Origin: Brucella grignonensis
GTDB lineage: Bacteria > Pseudomonadota > Alphaproteobacteria > Rhizobiales > Rhizobiaceae
Length of the DNA: 64,000 bases
Direction: 5' to 3'
Assembly: GCF_002252505.1 (NCBI RefSeq)
Contig: NZ_NNRL01000158.1
Span: 1 to 64,000 of the forward strand
Below the pieces are notes generated by a model. The model had not been told where the DNA came from. It searched no databases and saw only the letters and a program-made list of their open reading frames with translations. The position numbers and the translations under genes are program-made. The number at the start of each line of letters is the position of its first letter. Positions within the stretch are counted from its first letter, which is position 1. Positions 33,829 to 42,928 of the stretch are shown piece after piece.

Positions 33829-35256
33829 TTAGCTGGCGCCCAGAACGTCGTTGAAAACTTTCTCGCCGGGAACGCCTTTTTCAAGACTGATCAGAGCACG
33901 GCGACCATTGCGGTAGGAAACCGGAATGTCGATCCACTGCAGACGACGCATCAGCGAAAGATTGGTATCTTGCGCAGTCTTTGCGTCATTGAGCCAGATA
34001 ATGAAGAAATTATCCGCGATCTTCGACGGCACAGCGATCAATGGGTTGCCCGCTGCCTGTTCAGTATCCTTGAAGGTAATACGCTGAACATTATCGACGA
34101 CACCGCCAACAAAATTATCGGGCACAGTGAAGACCATTTCAATCAGATGGCTGGCAGGTATCGACTGATCCGTATTTTTGCGGATCGTCATCTTCAGCTC
34201 AACCTTGCTGTCAGGCATCGTGACACTTGCGCGAATGGCAGGTGCTGCTGGTTCGCCTTCACTCGGGCTTTCCTGGATCTCCGACCAGACAACATTTCCA
34301 CGCTCGACCGAACCGGTTTCCGTGCCACCGCGTTCTTCATAGAGAAGCGCCTGCTGGCCAACAGCGACAGCCTGCTGAGATTGCGGCTGAGTCTGCGTGT
34401 TGGTCTGCTCAGGTGTTGGTGTTGAAGCGGCAGTAGACTTGCCTTCACCAACACTCGCCTGACCACCCGATGGGCCTTCATCCGTCTCACTGCCATCCGG
34501 CATGAGACGCTGCGTCATCTTCTGCTCTTCAGGTGATGTCGGCGGTGTCTGTTCGCTTGACGGCTGCTCATTGCCTGCGGTCTGTCCGGCGGGCGGTGTC
34601 TGTTCTGCAGGTTGCTGTGCGGCTCCGGTATCTCCGCTTACAGGAGCATCGCTGCGACCAAGACTAGATGCGAGTTCCTGCAACTTGTCCTTGTTGGTCC
34701 AAACGACATAACCTCCAGCGCCAACGGCCAGAAGAGCAACAAGACCAACGACCAAGCCGGTATAGGAGCGCTTTTCTTTGCGTACATCTCGATCTGCATA
34801 TTCCCCGCGGCGGGCATATGCCGTGTCGTCAGAACCATCCCGATCACGCTCAACTGCCCAGTCATCATTGTTACGGGAATGGACTGGCGCAGTATCATCG
34901 CCACTATCGACATCGCTGTCGGAATAACGAGGCTCAGTCGAAACCGGACCTTCATCATCATAGGACGACATTCGCGTCGAACGCGTTGATTCGTGCAGAA
35001 AATCTTCCAGCGGATCGGTCTGCGGTTCTTCGACCACAGGTTTCGATGCTGGCGGAGCGTAAAACGCCTCGACTTCTTCAATAGCATCTTCGAGGATTTT
35101 GCGTTGGCGAACAGCCACAACTTGCGAGGCATTTGCCGTCACAAGCTTCTGTTCAATCGTCGCGCGTGCCTTTGCATAGACACGCTGGCGCAGTTCAGGC
35201 GATTTGTCTGCCTGCGCATCGATTGTCTTTTTCAGAACCGCTACAAAATCTGCCAT
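33829..35256 (-). CDS. Large bitopic membrane protein of unknown function
   Basis: A 475-residue protein. The cytoplasmic N-terminus (about 1-65) is helical (MADFVAVLKKTIDAQADKSP). An acidic, disordered stretch at about 75-160 follows, then one membrane helix at about 166-186 (LVVGLVALLAVGAGGYVVW), and a Gln/Pro/Thr-rich periplasmic linker at about 190-310. A compact C-terminal domain at about 320-475 includes IEMVFTVPDNFVGGVVDNVQ and IPVSYRNGRRALISLEKG. No family name comes to mind; the topology suggests an envelope scaffold or regulator. Confidence 0.75.
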   Translation of the reverse strand: MADFVAVLKKTIDAQADKSPELRQRVYAKARATIEQKLVTANASQVVAVRQRKILEDAIEEVEAFYAPPASKPVVEEPQTDPLEDFLHESTRSTRMSSYDDEGPVSTEPRYSDSDVDSGDDTAPVHSRNNDDWAVERDRDGSDDTAYARRGEYADRDVRKEKRSYTGLVVGLVALLAVGAGGYVVWTNKDKLQELASSLGRSDAPVSGDTGAAQQPAEQTPPAGQTAGNEQPSSEQTPPTSPEEQKMTQRLMPDGSETDEGPSGGQASVGEGKSTAASTPTPEQTNTQTQPQSQQAVAVGQQALLYEERGGTETGSVERGNVVWSEIQESPSEGEPAAPAIRASVTMPDSKVELKMTIRKNTDQSIPASHLIEMVFTVPDNFVGGVVDNVQRITFKDTEQAAGNPLIAVPSKIADNFFIIWLNDAKTAQDTNLSLMRRLQWIDIPVSYRNGRRALISLEKGVPGEKVFNDVLGAS

Positions 35257-35382
35257 GCCGTCTTACCCAGTTTCCGCGAGTACGAGATGCAATAAATGTC
35301 TCAATAATCACAATAATCAATGGAAAGCAAAGCCCAGAACAACGATTAAGTGAGCCCTTTCAAAATGATCGCGAAAAAACCT

Positions 35383-35424
35383 TAAAAAAATACCCGGTCA
35401 GCCATAACAGCAAACCGGGTGTTT
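35383..35424 (-). terminator. Terminator of purA
   Basis: On the minus strand ACCCGGT and ACCGGGT pair around a 15-base loop and are followed by ATTTTTTT. It lies beyond the repeat that abuts the purA stop codon. Confidence 0.75.
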
Positions 35425-35453
35425 TCTTTGAAAGAGGAACAAGCCTCAGGCCG

Positions 35454-35561
35454 ATTAGAACGCATTTCCATCTGATTGGATCAGATCGGCGCTCTAAACA
35501 TTTGTCTCAACGCGCATCTTTGTCCGAAGACCGTTTCACACTTTTCGGGATGCGCTCTAAT
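35454..35561. repeat. 108-bp mosaic repeat overlapping the purA stop codon
   Basis: The element is bounded by TTAGAACGCA and TGCGCTCTAA. It has two modules: an inner palindrome ATCTGAT-TGG-ATCAGAT (35474-35490) and module C (TCCGAAGACCGTTTCACACTTTTCGGGATGCG, given by its ends TCCGAAGACC and GGGATGCG). The terminal CTAA supplies the purA TAG stop codon on the minus strand. Size and symmetry recall the Bru-RS elements of Brucella. Confidence 0.75.
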
Positions 35562-36846
35562 CCTGGAATGGATCGGTTACGAGGATCGTGTCCTCACGTT
35601 CCGGGCTGGTCGAGAGCATGGCAACCGGCGCGCCGATCAGTTCTTCGATGTGCCGGACATATTTGACAGCCTGCGCCGGAAGATCGTTCCACGAACGTGC
35701 ACCGGCTGTCGTTTCTGACCAGCCTGGCAGCGTTTCATAAATCGGCTTAACGCGAGCCTGCGCACCCATCGACGACGGCAGATAATCAATGCGCTTGCCG
35801 TCAAGCTCGTAGGCTACGCAGATCTTGATTTCTTCGAGACCATCGAGAACATCAAGCTTGGTCAGTGCGATACCGGTAATGCCCGACGTGCGAACTGTCT
35901 GGCGCACGATAACGGCGTCAAACCAGCCGCAGCGACGCTTACGACCCGTCACCACGCCAAATTCATGACCCTTGGTGCCGAGGAATTCGCCGATTTCATC
36001 ATCGAGTTCGGTTGGGAACGGACCTTCACCGACGCGGGTGGTGTAAGCCTTGGTAATACCGAGGACATAACCGATTGCTGTCGGACCAAGACCCGAACCG
36101 GCAGCTGCCTGACCGGCAACAGTGTTTGAAGACGTTACGAACGGATAGGTGCCGTGGTCGTTATCGAGCAATGCGCCCTGCGCACCTTCGAACAAGATGC
36201 GGTCGCCAGCCTTGCGGCGTTCGTCGAGAACGCGCCAGACCTGATCAATATAAGGGAGAATCTTGTCTGCAACCGAGGTCAGCTCTTCAAGAATCGACTT
36301 GACTGAGATTTCTTCAAGACCCATGCCCCGACGCAGCAGGTTGTGATGGGCGAGCAGACGCTCAACCTTTGGCTCAAGCGTATCCGGCTCGGTTAGATCG
36401 ATGACGCGGATCGCGCGACGGCCGACCTTGTCTTCATATGCAGGGCCGATACCGCGCTTGGTCGTCCCGATCTTCAGTCCCGAGTTCGAGCCTTCGCGCA
36501 TCGCGTCGAGATCACGATGGATCGAGAGGATAAGCGGTGCATTTTCTGCGATGCGCAAAACTTCAGGCGTGATTTCGATGCCCTGACCGCGCAGCTTTTC
36601 GACTTCCATGACGAAATGATGCGGATCAACAACAACACCATTGCCAATCACACTCAACTTGCCACGCACAAGACCGGATGGCAGAAGCGAAAGCTTGTAG
36701 CTGACGCCATCGATGACAAGCGTATGACCCGCGTTATGACCGCCCTGATAGCGCACGATCACATCGGCGCGCTCGGACAGCCAGTCCACGATCTTTCCCT
36801 TGCCCTCGTCGCCCCATTGCGACCCGACGACAACCACATTAGCCAT
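35557..36846 (-). CDS. purA: Adenylosuccinate synthetase
   Basis: A 429-residue enzyme that joins IMP and aspartate with GTP, the first committed step to AMP. The N-terminal [18 protein letters not shown] loop binds GTP and IMP, with [29 protein letters not shown] and [23 protein letters not shown] following. Length and motifs are complete. Its stop codon lies inside the terminus of an intergenic repeat. It stands alone, with a 286-base upstream gap that should hold its promoter. Confidence 0.96.
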   Translation of the reverse strand: MANVVVVGSQWGDEGKGKIVDWLSERADVIVRYQGGHNAGHTLVIDGVSYKLSLLPSGLVRGKLSVIGNGVVVDPHHFVMEVEKLRGQGIEITPEVLRIAENAPLILSIHRDLDAMREGSNSGLKIGTTKRGIGPAYEDKVGRRAIRVIDLTEPDTLEPKVERLLAHHNLLRRGMGLEEISVKSILEELTSVADKILPYIDQVWRVLDERRKAGDRILFEGAQGALLDNDHGTYPFVTSSNTVAGQAAAGSGLGPTAIGYVLGITKAYTTRVGEGPFPTELDDEIGEFLGTKGHEFGVVTGRKRRCGWFDAVIVRQTVRTSGITGIALTKLDVLDGLEEIKICVAYELDGKRIDYLPSSMGAQARVKPIYETLPGWSETTAGARSWNDLPAQAVKYVRHIEELIGAPVAMLSTSPEREDTILVTDPFQD

Positions 36847-37132
36847 TGAGAAAACTCCTCGGTCCGGCTTTAGCCGTTCAATAAAAACCCAAGGATCGCG
36901 CGCAGCCCCGACTATTTAACGCGGGGCGCTGATCCCTCGTCTCTATACAGACTGAATCCCGCTTACGCGACTCTTTCATGCGATAAATGCGAATATTTTC
37001 ACGAAAACGTGGAAAAGCAGACTTGATGGTTTGAGATTTTGGGGTCAGCGAGGCCTAAGCCATGATCATCGGGTGCCGGAAGCAAAGAAAAGTGCCATTT
37101 GCAGACCGCGAGAACCGGAATATCCGCGATCT
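36847..37132. other. Gap upstream of purA
   Basis: This gap holds the purA promoter region and, near 37075-37125, a stretch related to 57737-57785 (see findings). The hairpin CGCGCGC...GCGGGGCGC near 36898-36930 is weak. I see no gene. Confidence 0.4.
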
Positions 37133-37642
37133 CTAACCAGCGCGGACCATATACAGCGCCTCATCCGAATAGCCTTTGAGCTTTTCTTCGAGCGCGGGCA
37201 CGTCGCGGATGACAAAGCCCTTCTTTTCCCAGAAGCCCTGCGAACCATTAACGGCGACGAGTGCCATGGTGACAAAGCCGTCACGTTCGGCCTGCGCTGC
37301 CATCAGCTCGACAACACGCGATGCCTGCCCGCCAGAACGGACTTCAGGCAGAAGCGCGATATCGTGAATATAATAAGTACTGGTGTCATTGGGCAGTTCA
37401 CTCAACACCGAATTAAGTGCCGGAACCGAATCAAGTTTCCATGGGTGGCTTACGCCATAACCGAGAATTTCACTGCCGCGTGCCAGTACAAAACAACCCG
37501 CCGGATAAATGCTGAAGCGGTCCCGGAAGACCGCCTCATCCTCGAAGAAATCAGGATGAACAACATTGGCCACAGCCGTTACACCCGCCATATCTGGCGC
37601 TTGCATGCGTCGCCATTCTGCCTGTTCAATCCCGTCTGTCAT
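37133..37642 (-). CDS. GNAT-family N-acetyltransferase
   Basis: A 169-residue acetyltransferase from MTDGIEQAEW. It has CFVLARGSEILGYGVSHPW in the central sheet, IHDIALLPEVRSGGQASRVVELM around the acetyl-CoA loop, and GFVTMALVAVNGSQGFWEKKGF at the end. A TTG start at 37651 would overlap the serA stop codon by four bases; either start places it in the serC-serA operon. The substrate is unknown. Confidence 0.82.
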   Translation of the reverse strand: MTDGIEQAEWRRMQAPDMAGVTAVANVVHPDFFEDEAVFRDRFSIYPAGCFVLARGSEILGYGVSHPWKLDSVPALNSVLSELPNDTSTYYIHDIALLPEVRSGGQASRVVELMAAQAERDGFVTMALVAVNGSQGFWEKKGFVIRDVPALEEKLKGYSDEALYMVRAG

Positions 37643-37647
37643 GTTGC

Positions 37648-39249
37648 TCAAGCTTCCTCGATATTGAATTCCAAAGGTCTTGCCGCCTTGATTGCCTCTT
37701 GAGCAATGAGTTCGTCAAGTACCACCTGTGGAATCCTGTCATCGACATAGAGCATCGCAATGGCATCGCCGCCCGGATGGTTACGTCCGAGAGAGAAGTT
37801 CGCGATGTTTACATTGTGCTTGCCACAGATCGTTCCGAGCAGACCGATCATGCCTGGAATATCAACATTGGTGACATAAAGCATGTGCGGACCAACTTCG
37901 GCATCAAGGTTGATTCCCTTGATCTGAATGAAGCGTACTTTGCCATCAGAGAAGCATGTACCGGCAATCGAGCGCTCGCGTTCAGTCGTCTTCACTGTCA
38001 GCTTGATATAGCCGTCGAAGATACCCGACTTGTCACGCTTGATCTCGGAAACGATGATCCCGCGTTCCTTCACCATGATTGGTGCCGAAACCATGTTCAC
38101 ATCAGCAACCTGCGGACGGATCAGACCTGCAAGAGCGGCACTCACCAGAGCGCGGGTGTTCATGCCGGCAGTAGAACCATCAAAGAGCACTTCCACTTCT
38201 TGAATAGGCTCGTCCGTTACCTGACCGACGAAGGCACCCAGAACTTCTGCAAGCTTGACAAATGGCTTGAGACGCGGCGCTTCTTCTGCCGTGATCGAGG
38301 GCATGTTGATGGCATTGGATACCGCGCCTTTGACGAGGTAATCCGACATCTGCTCGGCTACCTGCAAAGCCACATTTTCCTGTGCTTCCGAAGTCGAAGC
38401 ACCAAGATGTGGGGTGCAGACCACATTGGGCAGATTGAACAGCTCATTTTCAGTTGCAGGTTCGGTCTCGAATACGTCAATACCAGCGCCTGCCACGTGA
38501 CCCGATTTCAGCGCTTCCACCAGATCTTTTTCAACGATCAGACCGCCCCGTGCACAGTTGATAATGCGAACACCGGGCTTGGTCTTTGCCAATGCTTCTG
38601 CATTGATGATGCCGCGCGTCTTGTCGGTCAGTGGCGTATGCAGCGTGATGAAATCGGCGCGCGCCAGAAGTTCATCCAGCTCGACCTTTTCCACGCCCAG
38701 TTCCTGCGCGCGCGCTTCTGAAAGAAACGGATCGAACGCCACAACATGCATCTTGAGGCCAATACCGCGCGCTGCAACCACAGCACCAATATTGCCGCAA
38801 CCGACAACACCAAGCGTCTTGCCGGTGATTTCCACGCCCATGAAGCGGTTCTTTTCCCACTTGCCAGCGCGAGTGGAGACGTCGGCTTCTGGAAGCTGGC
38901 GCGCAACCGAAAACATGAGCGCAATTGCATGTTCTGCAGTGGTGATCGAATTGCCGAAAGGCGTATTCATCACAATGATACCGCGGCGCGATGCGGCCGG
39001 AATATCAACATTGTCCACACCGATACCAGCGCGCCCGACAACCTTGAGGTTGGTGGCGGCAGCAATCAGCTTTTCTGTAACCTTGGTGGCCGAACGGATC
39101 GCCAAGCCATCATATTGACCAATGACTTCAAGGAGCTTTTCCTTGTCCTTGCCAAGATCGGGCAGATAATCAACGTCAACGCCGCGATCCTTGAAAATCT
39201 GGACGGCGGTCGGTGACAATTTATCAGATACGAGAACGCGAGGTGCCAT
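37648..39249 (-). CDS. serA: D-3-phosphoglycerate dehydrogenase
   Basis: A 533-residue long-type SerA that oxidises 3-phosphoglycerate with NAD, the first step of serine synthesis. The substrate domain is split around the Rossmann domain (TLGVVGCGNIGAVVAARG). The catalytic residues lie in INCARGGLIVEKDL and VVCTPHLGAST. The C-terminal half has the intervening ASB domain and an ACT domain (about 455-530, LYVTNVDIPGMIGLLGTICG), which usually mediates serine feedback. It follows serC in the operon with a 154-base gap. Confidence 0.95.
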   Translation of the reverse strand: MAPRVLVSDKLSPTAVQIFKDRGVDVDYLPDLGKDKEKLLEVIGQYDGLAIRSATKVTEKLIAAATNLKVVGRAGIGVDNVDIPAASRRGIIVMNTPFGNSITTAEHAIALMFSVARQLPEADVSTRAGKWEKNRFMGVEITGKTLGVVGCGNIGAVVAARGIGLKMHVVAFDPFLSEARAQELGVEKVELDELLARADFITLHTPLTDKTRGIINAEALAKTKPGVRIINCARGGLIVEKDLVEALKSGHVAGAGIDVFETEPATENELFNLPNVVCTPHLGASTSEAQENVALQVAEQMSDYLVKGAVSNAINMPSITAEEAPRLKPFVKLAEVLGAFVGQVTDEPIQEVEVLFDGSTAGMNTRALVSAALAGLIRPQVADVNMVSAPIMVKERGIIVSEIKRDKSGIFDGYIKLTVKTTERERSIAGTCFSDGKVRFIQIKGINLDAEVGPHMLYVTNVDIPGMIGLLGTICGKHNVNIANFSLGRNHPGGDAIAMLYVDDRIPQVVLDELIAQEAIKAARPLEFNIEEA

Positions 39250-39403
39250 GAAAGGCCTCCTTCAAGTAATCTTTAATCGAGCATGTCCAGAAAAACCAAG
39301 CAAAAACTCTGAAGCGGCTTTACGCCTGAACCATGCATCGCGACAAATGGAATGCTGATCGTGATCGCCCCAACGCGACCACGATTTCATGCATTTCCCC
39401 GGA

Positions 39404-40579
39404 TTAAGCAGCAGCTTTCAGCGCGGCTTTCTGTGAGCCAAAAGCCCAATCAAGCCATGCTGTCAGCGCTTTGAGATCAGAAGCCTCAACCGTAGCGCCA
39501 GCCCAGATGCGCAAGCCCGATGGTGCATCGCGATAAGCGCCGATATCGAAGGCAACGCCCTCTTTTTCAAGCGCAGAGACGATACCCTTGGCAAAAGCTG
39601 CCTGCGCGTCGGCCGAAAGTGCTGTCACTTCCGGATCAACAATGGTCAGACAGATAGAGGTATTGGAGCGCGTTTCAGGCTTCACCGCCAGATTGGCAAT
39701 CCATGGTGTCTTCTCAACGAAATCATCGAGAACTGCAAAATTCGCATCCGCACGTCCGACTAGACCGTCAAGACCGCCAACCGAACGCGCCCAGTTCAAC
39801 GCATCAAGATAATCTTCAACGCAAAGCATGGACGGCGTATTGATCGTTTCACCGACAAAAATGCCTTCGATGAGCTTGCCACCTGAAGTGAGGCGGAAGA
39901 TCTTCGGCAATGGCCATGCAGGCTTGTAGCTTTCCAGACGCTCAACAGCGCGTGGGGAGAGAATGAGGATGCCGTGTGCACCCTCCCCGCCCAGCACTTT
40001 CTGCCAGGAGAAGGTAACAACATCGAGCTTTGCGAAATCAAGGCGCTGCGCGAAAGCGGCCGATGTTGCGTCGCAGATCGTCAGGCCTTTGCGCGTTGCC
40101 GGGATGAAGTCGGCATTTGGCACGCGCACGCCGGATGTCGTGCCGTTCCAGGTGAAAACAACGTCGCGGTCGAAATCAACGTCTGCGAAATCGACAATCT
40201 CGCCATAAGGCGCAACAAAGGTGCGAGTATCTTCGAGCTTGAGCTGCTTGATCACATCTGTAACCCAGCCGGAACCAAAGCTCTCCCACGCAACCATATC
40301 CACGCCGCGCTCACCGAGCAGCGACCACAAAGCCATTTCGACCGCACCTGTGTCAGATGCGGGCACAATACCGATGCGGTAATCAGCCGGTACGCCGAGA
40401 ATTTCGCGGGTAAGGTCTATGGCTTCTTTCAGCTTGTTCTTGCCGATTTTCGCGCGGTGCGAACGGCCAAGCGGCGCATCGGCAAGCGCTTGAAGCGACC
40501 AACCGGGGCGTTTTGCACAGGGACCAGATGAAAAATTAGGGTTAGCCGGGCGAACTGCCGGCTTCGCAATCGTCGTCAT
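39404..40579 (-). CDS. serC: Phosphoserine aminotransferase
   Basis: A 391-residue PLP-dependent transaminase that converts 3-phosphohydroxypyruvate to phosphoserine and also acts in pyridoxine synthesis. It is the alphaproteobacterial type: [19 protein letters not shown] at the N-terminus, [16 protein letters not shown], and the PLP lysine in [22 protein letters not shown] precedes the ATG at 40579; a start nine codons upstream was rejected. A conserved-looking RNA leader precedes it. Confidence 0.94.
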   Translation of the reverse strand: MTTIAKPAVRPANPNFSSGPCAKRPGWSLQALADAPLGRSHRAKIGKNKLKEAIDLTREILGVPADYRIGIVPASDTGAVEMALWSLLGERGVDMVAWESFGSGWVTDVIKQLKLEDTRTFVAPYGEIVDFADVDFDRDVVFTWNGTTSGVRVPNADFIPATRKGLTICDATSAAFAQRLDFAKLDVVTFSWQKVLGGEGAHGILILSPRAVERLESYKPAWPLPKIFRLTSGGKLIEGIFVGETINTPSMLCVEDYLDALNWARSVGGLDGLVGRADANFAVLDDFVEKTPWIANLAVKPETRSNTSICLTIVDPEVTALSADAQAAFAKGIVSALEKEGVAFDIGAYRDAPSGLRIWAGATVEASDLKALTAWLDWAFGSQKAALKAAA

Positions 40580-40645
40580 TTTGTTTCCTATCCTCACAGA
40601 TAGCACGCGCCTCGTTGGGGAGGCGTGGCCCGCTGACGAAAATAC
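40580..40645 (-). ncRNA. Putative serC leader RNA
   Basis: Upstream of serC the minus strand shows two consecutive hairpins: CGCCTC-CCCAAC-GAGGCG, then CTATC-TGTGAG-GATAG. The second contains part of the AGGATAGGAA ribosome binding region. A serC RNA motif is known upstream of serC-serA operons in alphaproteobacteria; I place this here by position and shape, not by a covariance search. Confidence 0.5.
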
Positions 40646-40733
40646 CGGAAAGCAAAATTTTCACAATATGGTATGAAAGTTATTTTTACAGAACCCGCCG
40701 AGGTTGCCCCGGCGGGCTCGGATGACTCAAGAT

Positions 40734-41675
40734 TTATTTTCCGGATGGCTTATCCTGCATGCGGGCATAAAAGCTTGCGATGAGTGCGCCGGAAACATTG
40801 TGCCACACACTGAAAACAGCACTCGGAACAGCCGCCAATGGCGAGAAATGCGCATTCGCAAGGGCTGCGCCCAGACCACTGTTCTGCATGCCGACCTCAA
40901 TGCTGATTGCCTTGCGTTTGGCAAGCGACAGACCAGCGGCGCGGGCCGCGAAATAACCCAACAGCAAACCAAAGCCGTTATGCAGCACGACAACCGCGAA
41001 AATGAGTGCCCCAGACTGGGCAATTGCAACCTTGTTGACTGCAACAACAGCGGCGACAATCAGAACGATACCGATGACTGACACCAGCGGCAGCATTGGA
41101 ACTGCTGCCTTCACAAGACCTGGCATCAGCTTTTGCAGAATAAAGCCAAGTGCAAGCGGCACGAGAATCACCTTGAGAATGCTGATGAACATGCTCATTG
41201 CATCGACCGGAAGATACTGGCTGGCAAAGAACCAGACAAGAAACGGCGTGACAAGCGGTGCGAGCAAGGTTGTCACGCTGGTGCAGGCAACACTGAGTGC
41301 AACATCCCCTTTGCTGAGATAAGCCATCACATTGCTTGCCGTGCCGCCCGGACAACAGCCAACTAGAATGACACCCGCAGCGACTTCCGGTGACATCGGG
41401 ATAATGCGCGTCAGCAAAACAGCAAGGAGCGGCATAATCAGGAACTGGGCAAAAACACCGATCAGTACTTCAAACGGCCGTTTGGCAACTTCCGCGAAAT
41501 CCTTGGTCGAAATCGTCAGTCCCATGCCAAACATGATGATGCCGAGGAGCACAACGATCCACGGCGCAAACACGCTGAACGTCGATGGCAGCAGGAAACC
41601 AAGTACGGCAAAAACGATAATCCAGACGGCAAAAGAGCGTCCGACGAAATCTGACAAAGCTACGAGGGCTTTCAT
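40734..41675 (-). CDS. Bile acid:sodium symporter family (BASS) transporter
   Basis: A 313-residue inner-membrane protein with nine to ten hydrophobic segments. Family signatures are GIIMFGMGLTISTKDFAEV, GVILVGCCPGGTASNVMAYLSKGDVALSV split across helices 3-4, and the late VEVGMQNSGLGAALA-like stretch (IEVGMQNSGLGAALANAH). Substrates of bacterial BASS proteins include pantoate, pyruvate and other organic anions; bile acids are not implied. It stands alone upstream of serC on the same strand. Confidence 0.87.
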   Translation of the reverse strand: MKALVALSDFVGRSFAVWIIVFAVLGFLLPSTFSVFAPWIVVLLGIIMFGMGLTISTKDFAEVAKRPFEVLIGVFAQFLIMPLLAVLLTRIIPMSPEVAAGVILVGCCPGGTASNVMAYLSKGDVALSVACTSVTTLLAPLVTPFLVWFFASQYLPVDAMSMFISILKVILVPLALGFILQKLMPGLVKAAVPMLPLVSVIGIVLIVAAVVAVNKVAIAQSGALIFAVVVLHNGFGLLLGYFAARAAGLSLAKRKAISIEVGMQNSGLGAALANAHFSPLAAVPSAVFSVWHNVSGALIASFYARMQDKPSGK

Positions 41676-41822
41676 TTCTCTCCCTTCAAACTGCGCACAG
41701 TCCAGTTTTTATTTTTCAGGCAACACTAATTTCTTGCGGCCTTGTATGCGCAAACTGAAATTTTAAAAACGAAAAATCGACGAAAAACTAACTTATGTGC
41801 AGTTTGGACAGGATTTTTAGAA

Positions 41823-41856
41823 ACAAAAACAAAAAGGCTCGGTCACCCGAGCCTTC
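41823..41856 (-). terminator. Terminator of the outer-membrane protein gene
   Basis: On the minus strand AAGGCTCGG-GTGA-CCGAGCCTT is followed by TTTGTTTTTG. It begins about 25 bases beyond the stop codon. Confidence 0.85.
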
Positions 41857-41877
41857 GTTTCAATCAATGCGTCACGA

Positions 41878-42618
41878 TCAGCCGCCGAACATATAACGCA
41901 GGCCAACGCGTACATCGTGGACATTCATGCCTTTGTCGTAGCCGTCGCCAAGCCCATAGGCACCGTCAAACATCTTGCCACCATTGATATGGCGGTAACG
42001 ATAACCGGCATCAAGCTTGAGGTTTTGGGTCAGATCAACCGAAGCACCGGCCATGAGAGCATAGGTGAAACGCCAGTTCGCGTCGCCGGGCAATACACCG
42101 CCATTTGTCGTATCAACAAGATCATCCCACTTCACGCGGGTACCACCGATACCGGCACCGACATAAGGTGTCACGCCACCAAAATTGCCAAGATCAACAT
42201 AAGCATTGGCCAGAAGCGATAGCGCAGACATCTGGCTTTCATCGCGGTCGCTGGTGAATTTCGCACGAGTCATGTAGTCGAGCGTCAAATCCGTGCGGAA
42301 GTAATCGGTCACCTGATAACCAACACCACCGCCAATCAGAAACGAACCCTTCAGCTTTCCACCATGGATCTGCGGATCACCGTCACCGCAGGGATCACCA
42401 CATCCGCCGCCGCCTGGCAGCGTATAGCTGGCGCCACGGAATTTCGCCGCTGAGTAGCCCACGTCACCACGCAGATACCAGCCTCCGACGGCTGGAGGCG
42501 CGACAACCACTTCCGGTACGGGTTCAATATAGTCTGCCGCCAAGCCAAGAGAACCTGAAGCCATCAAAGCTGCCGATGCGACCAAACCAGCACACAAATT
42601 TCTAATAAGACTGTTCAT
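41878..42618 (-). CDS. Outer-membrane beta-barrel protein, Omp25/Omp31-like
   Basis: A 246-residue protein. A signal peptide ends near residue 28 (ASGSLGLAADYIEP), followed by an eight-stranded small barrel (WYLRGDVGYSAAKF, LTLDYMTRAKFT, GVTPYVGAGIGGTRVKW) that ends VRVGLRYMFGG with the C-terminal aromatic needed for BAM insertion. The first long surface loop is unusual: Gly/Asp/Pro-rich with two cysteines close together (GGGGCGDPCGDGDP). It is related to but distinct from the main Omp25 and Omp31. Confidence 0.82.
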   Translation of the reverse strand: MNSLIRNLCAGLVASAALMASGSLGLAADYIEPVPEVVVAPPAVGGWYLRGDVGYSAAKFRGASYTLPGGGGCGDPCGDGDPQIHGGKLKGSFLIGGGVGYQVTDYFRTDLTLDYMTRAKFTSDRDESQMSALSLLANAYVDLGNFGGVTPYVGAGIGGTRVKWDDLVDTTNGGVLPGDANWRFTYALMAGASVDLTQNLKLDAGYRYRHINGGKMFDGAYGLGDGYDKGMNVHDVRVGLRYMFGG

Positions 42619-42773
42619 TTATCTGCCCCATCGATTTGTCACGCCGCAACCGCGTCGGAACCGAGTATTCAGAGGCAGACTATTCAGGAAAAGTTAAATA
42701 CAACTTAACCATTTTTTTTAACTACGTTTATTAAGCTTCTCTAAATTATGAAATGTCGCATATCAGCAATAAA

Positions 42774-42801
42774 AAAAGCGCGGAAAACACCGCGCTTTTT
42801 G
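42774..42801 (-). terminator. Terminator downstream of glmM and the repeat
   Basis: On the minus strand AAAAAGCGCGG-TGTTTT-CCGCGCTTTTTTT is a strong hairpin with a run of T. The mosaic repeat lies between it and the glmM stop codon and would be transcribed. Confidence 0.85.
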
Positions 42802-42818
42802 GGTTTCATATGCTTTCG

Positions 42819-42928
42819 GCTTACAGTGGTTCCAGTTAAGACTGAATCGTTGAAGCCGCTGTAACTATTTGTTTTTTCGCATTATCCTACGCAAAACCGC
42901 TTCGCACTTTTTGCTGGAAATGCTTTAA
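42819..42928. repeat. Complete mosaic repeat (modules A and B) after glmM
   Basis: On the minus strand module A (TTAAAGCATTTCCAGC..., core AAAGTGCGAAGCGGTTTTGC) begins two bases after the glmM stop codon. A linker follows, then complete module B from GTTACAGCGG through GATTCAGTCTTAACTGG to CCACTGTAAG. This is the longest copy in the window and shows what was deleted at 4746-4768. Confidence 0.85.

Noticed and set aside
40686..40712. CCCGCCG...CGGCGGG hairpin as a terminator of the BASS transporter gene
   Set aside because: The stem is strong but no run of T follows on the minus strand, so I did not list it as a terminator.
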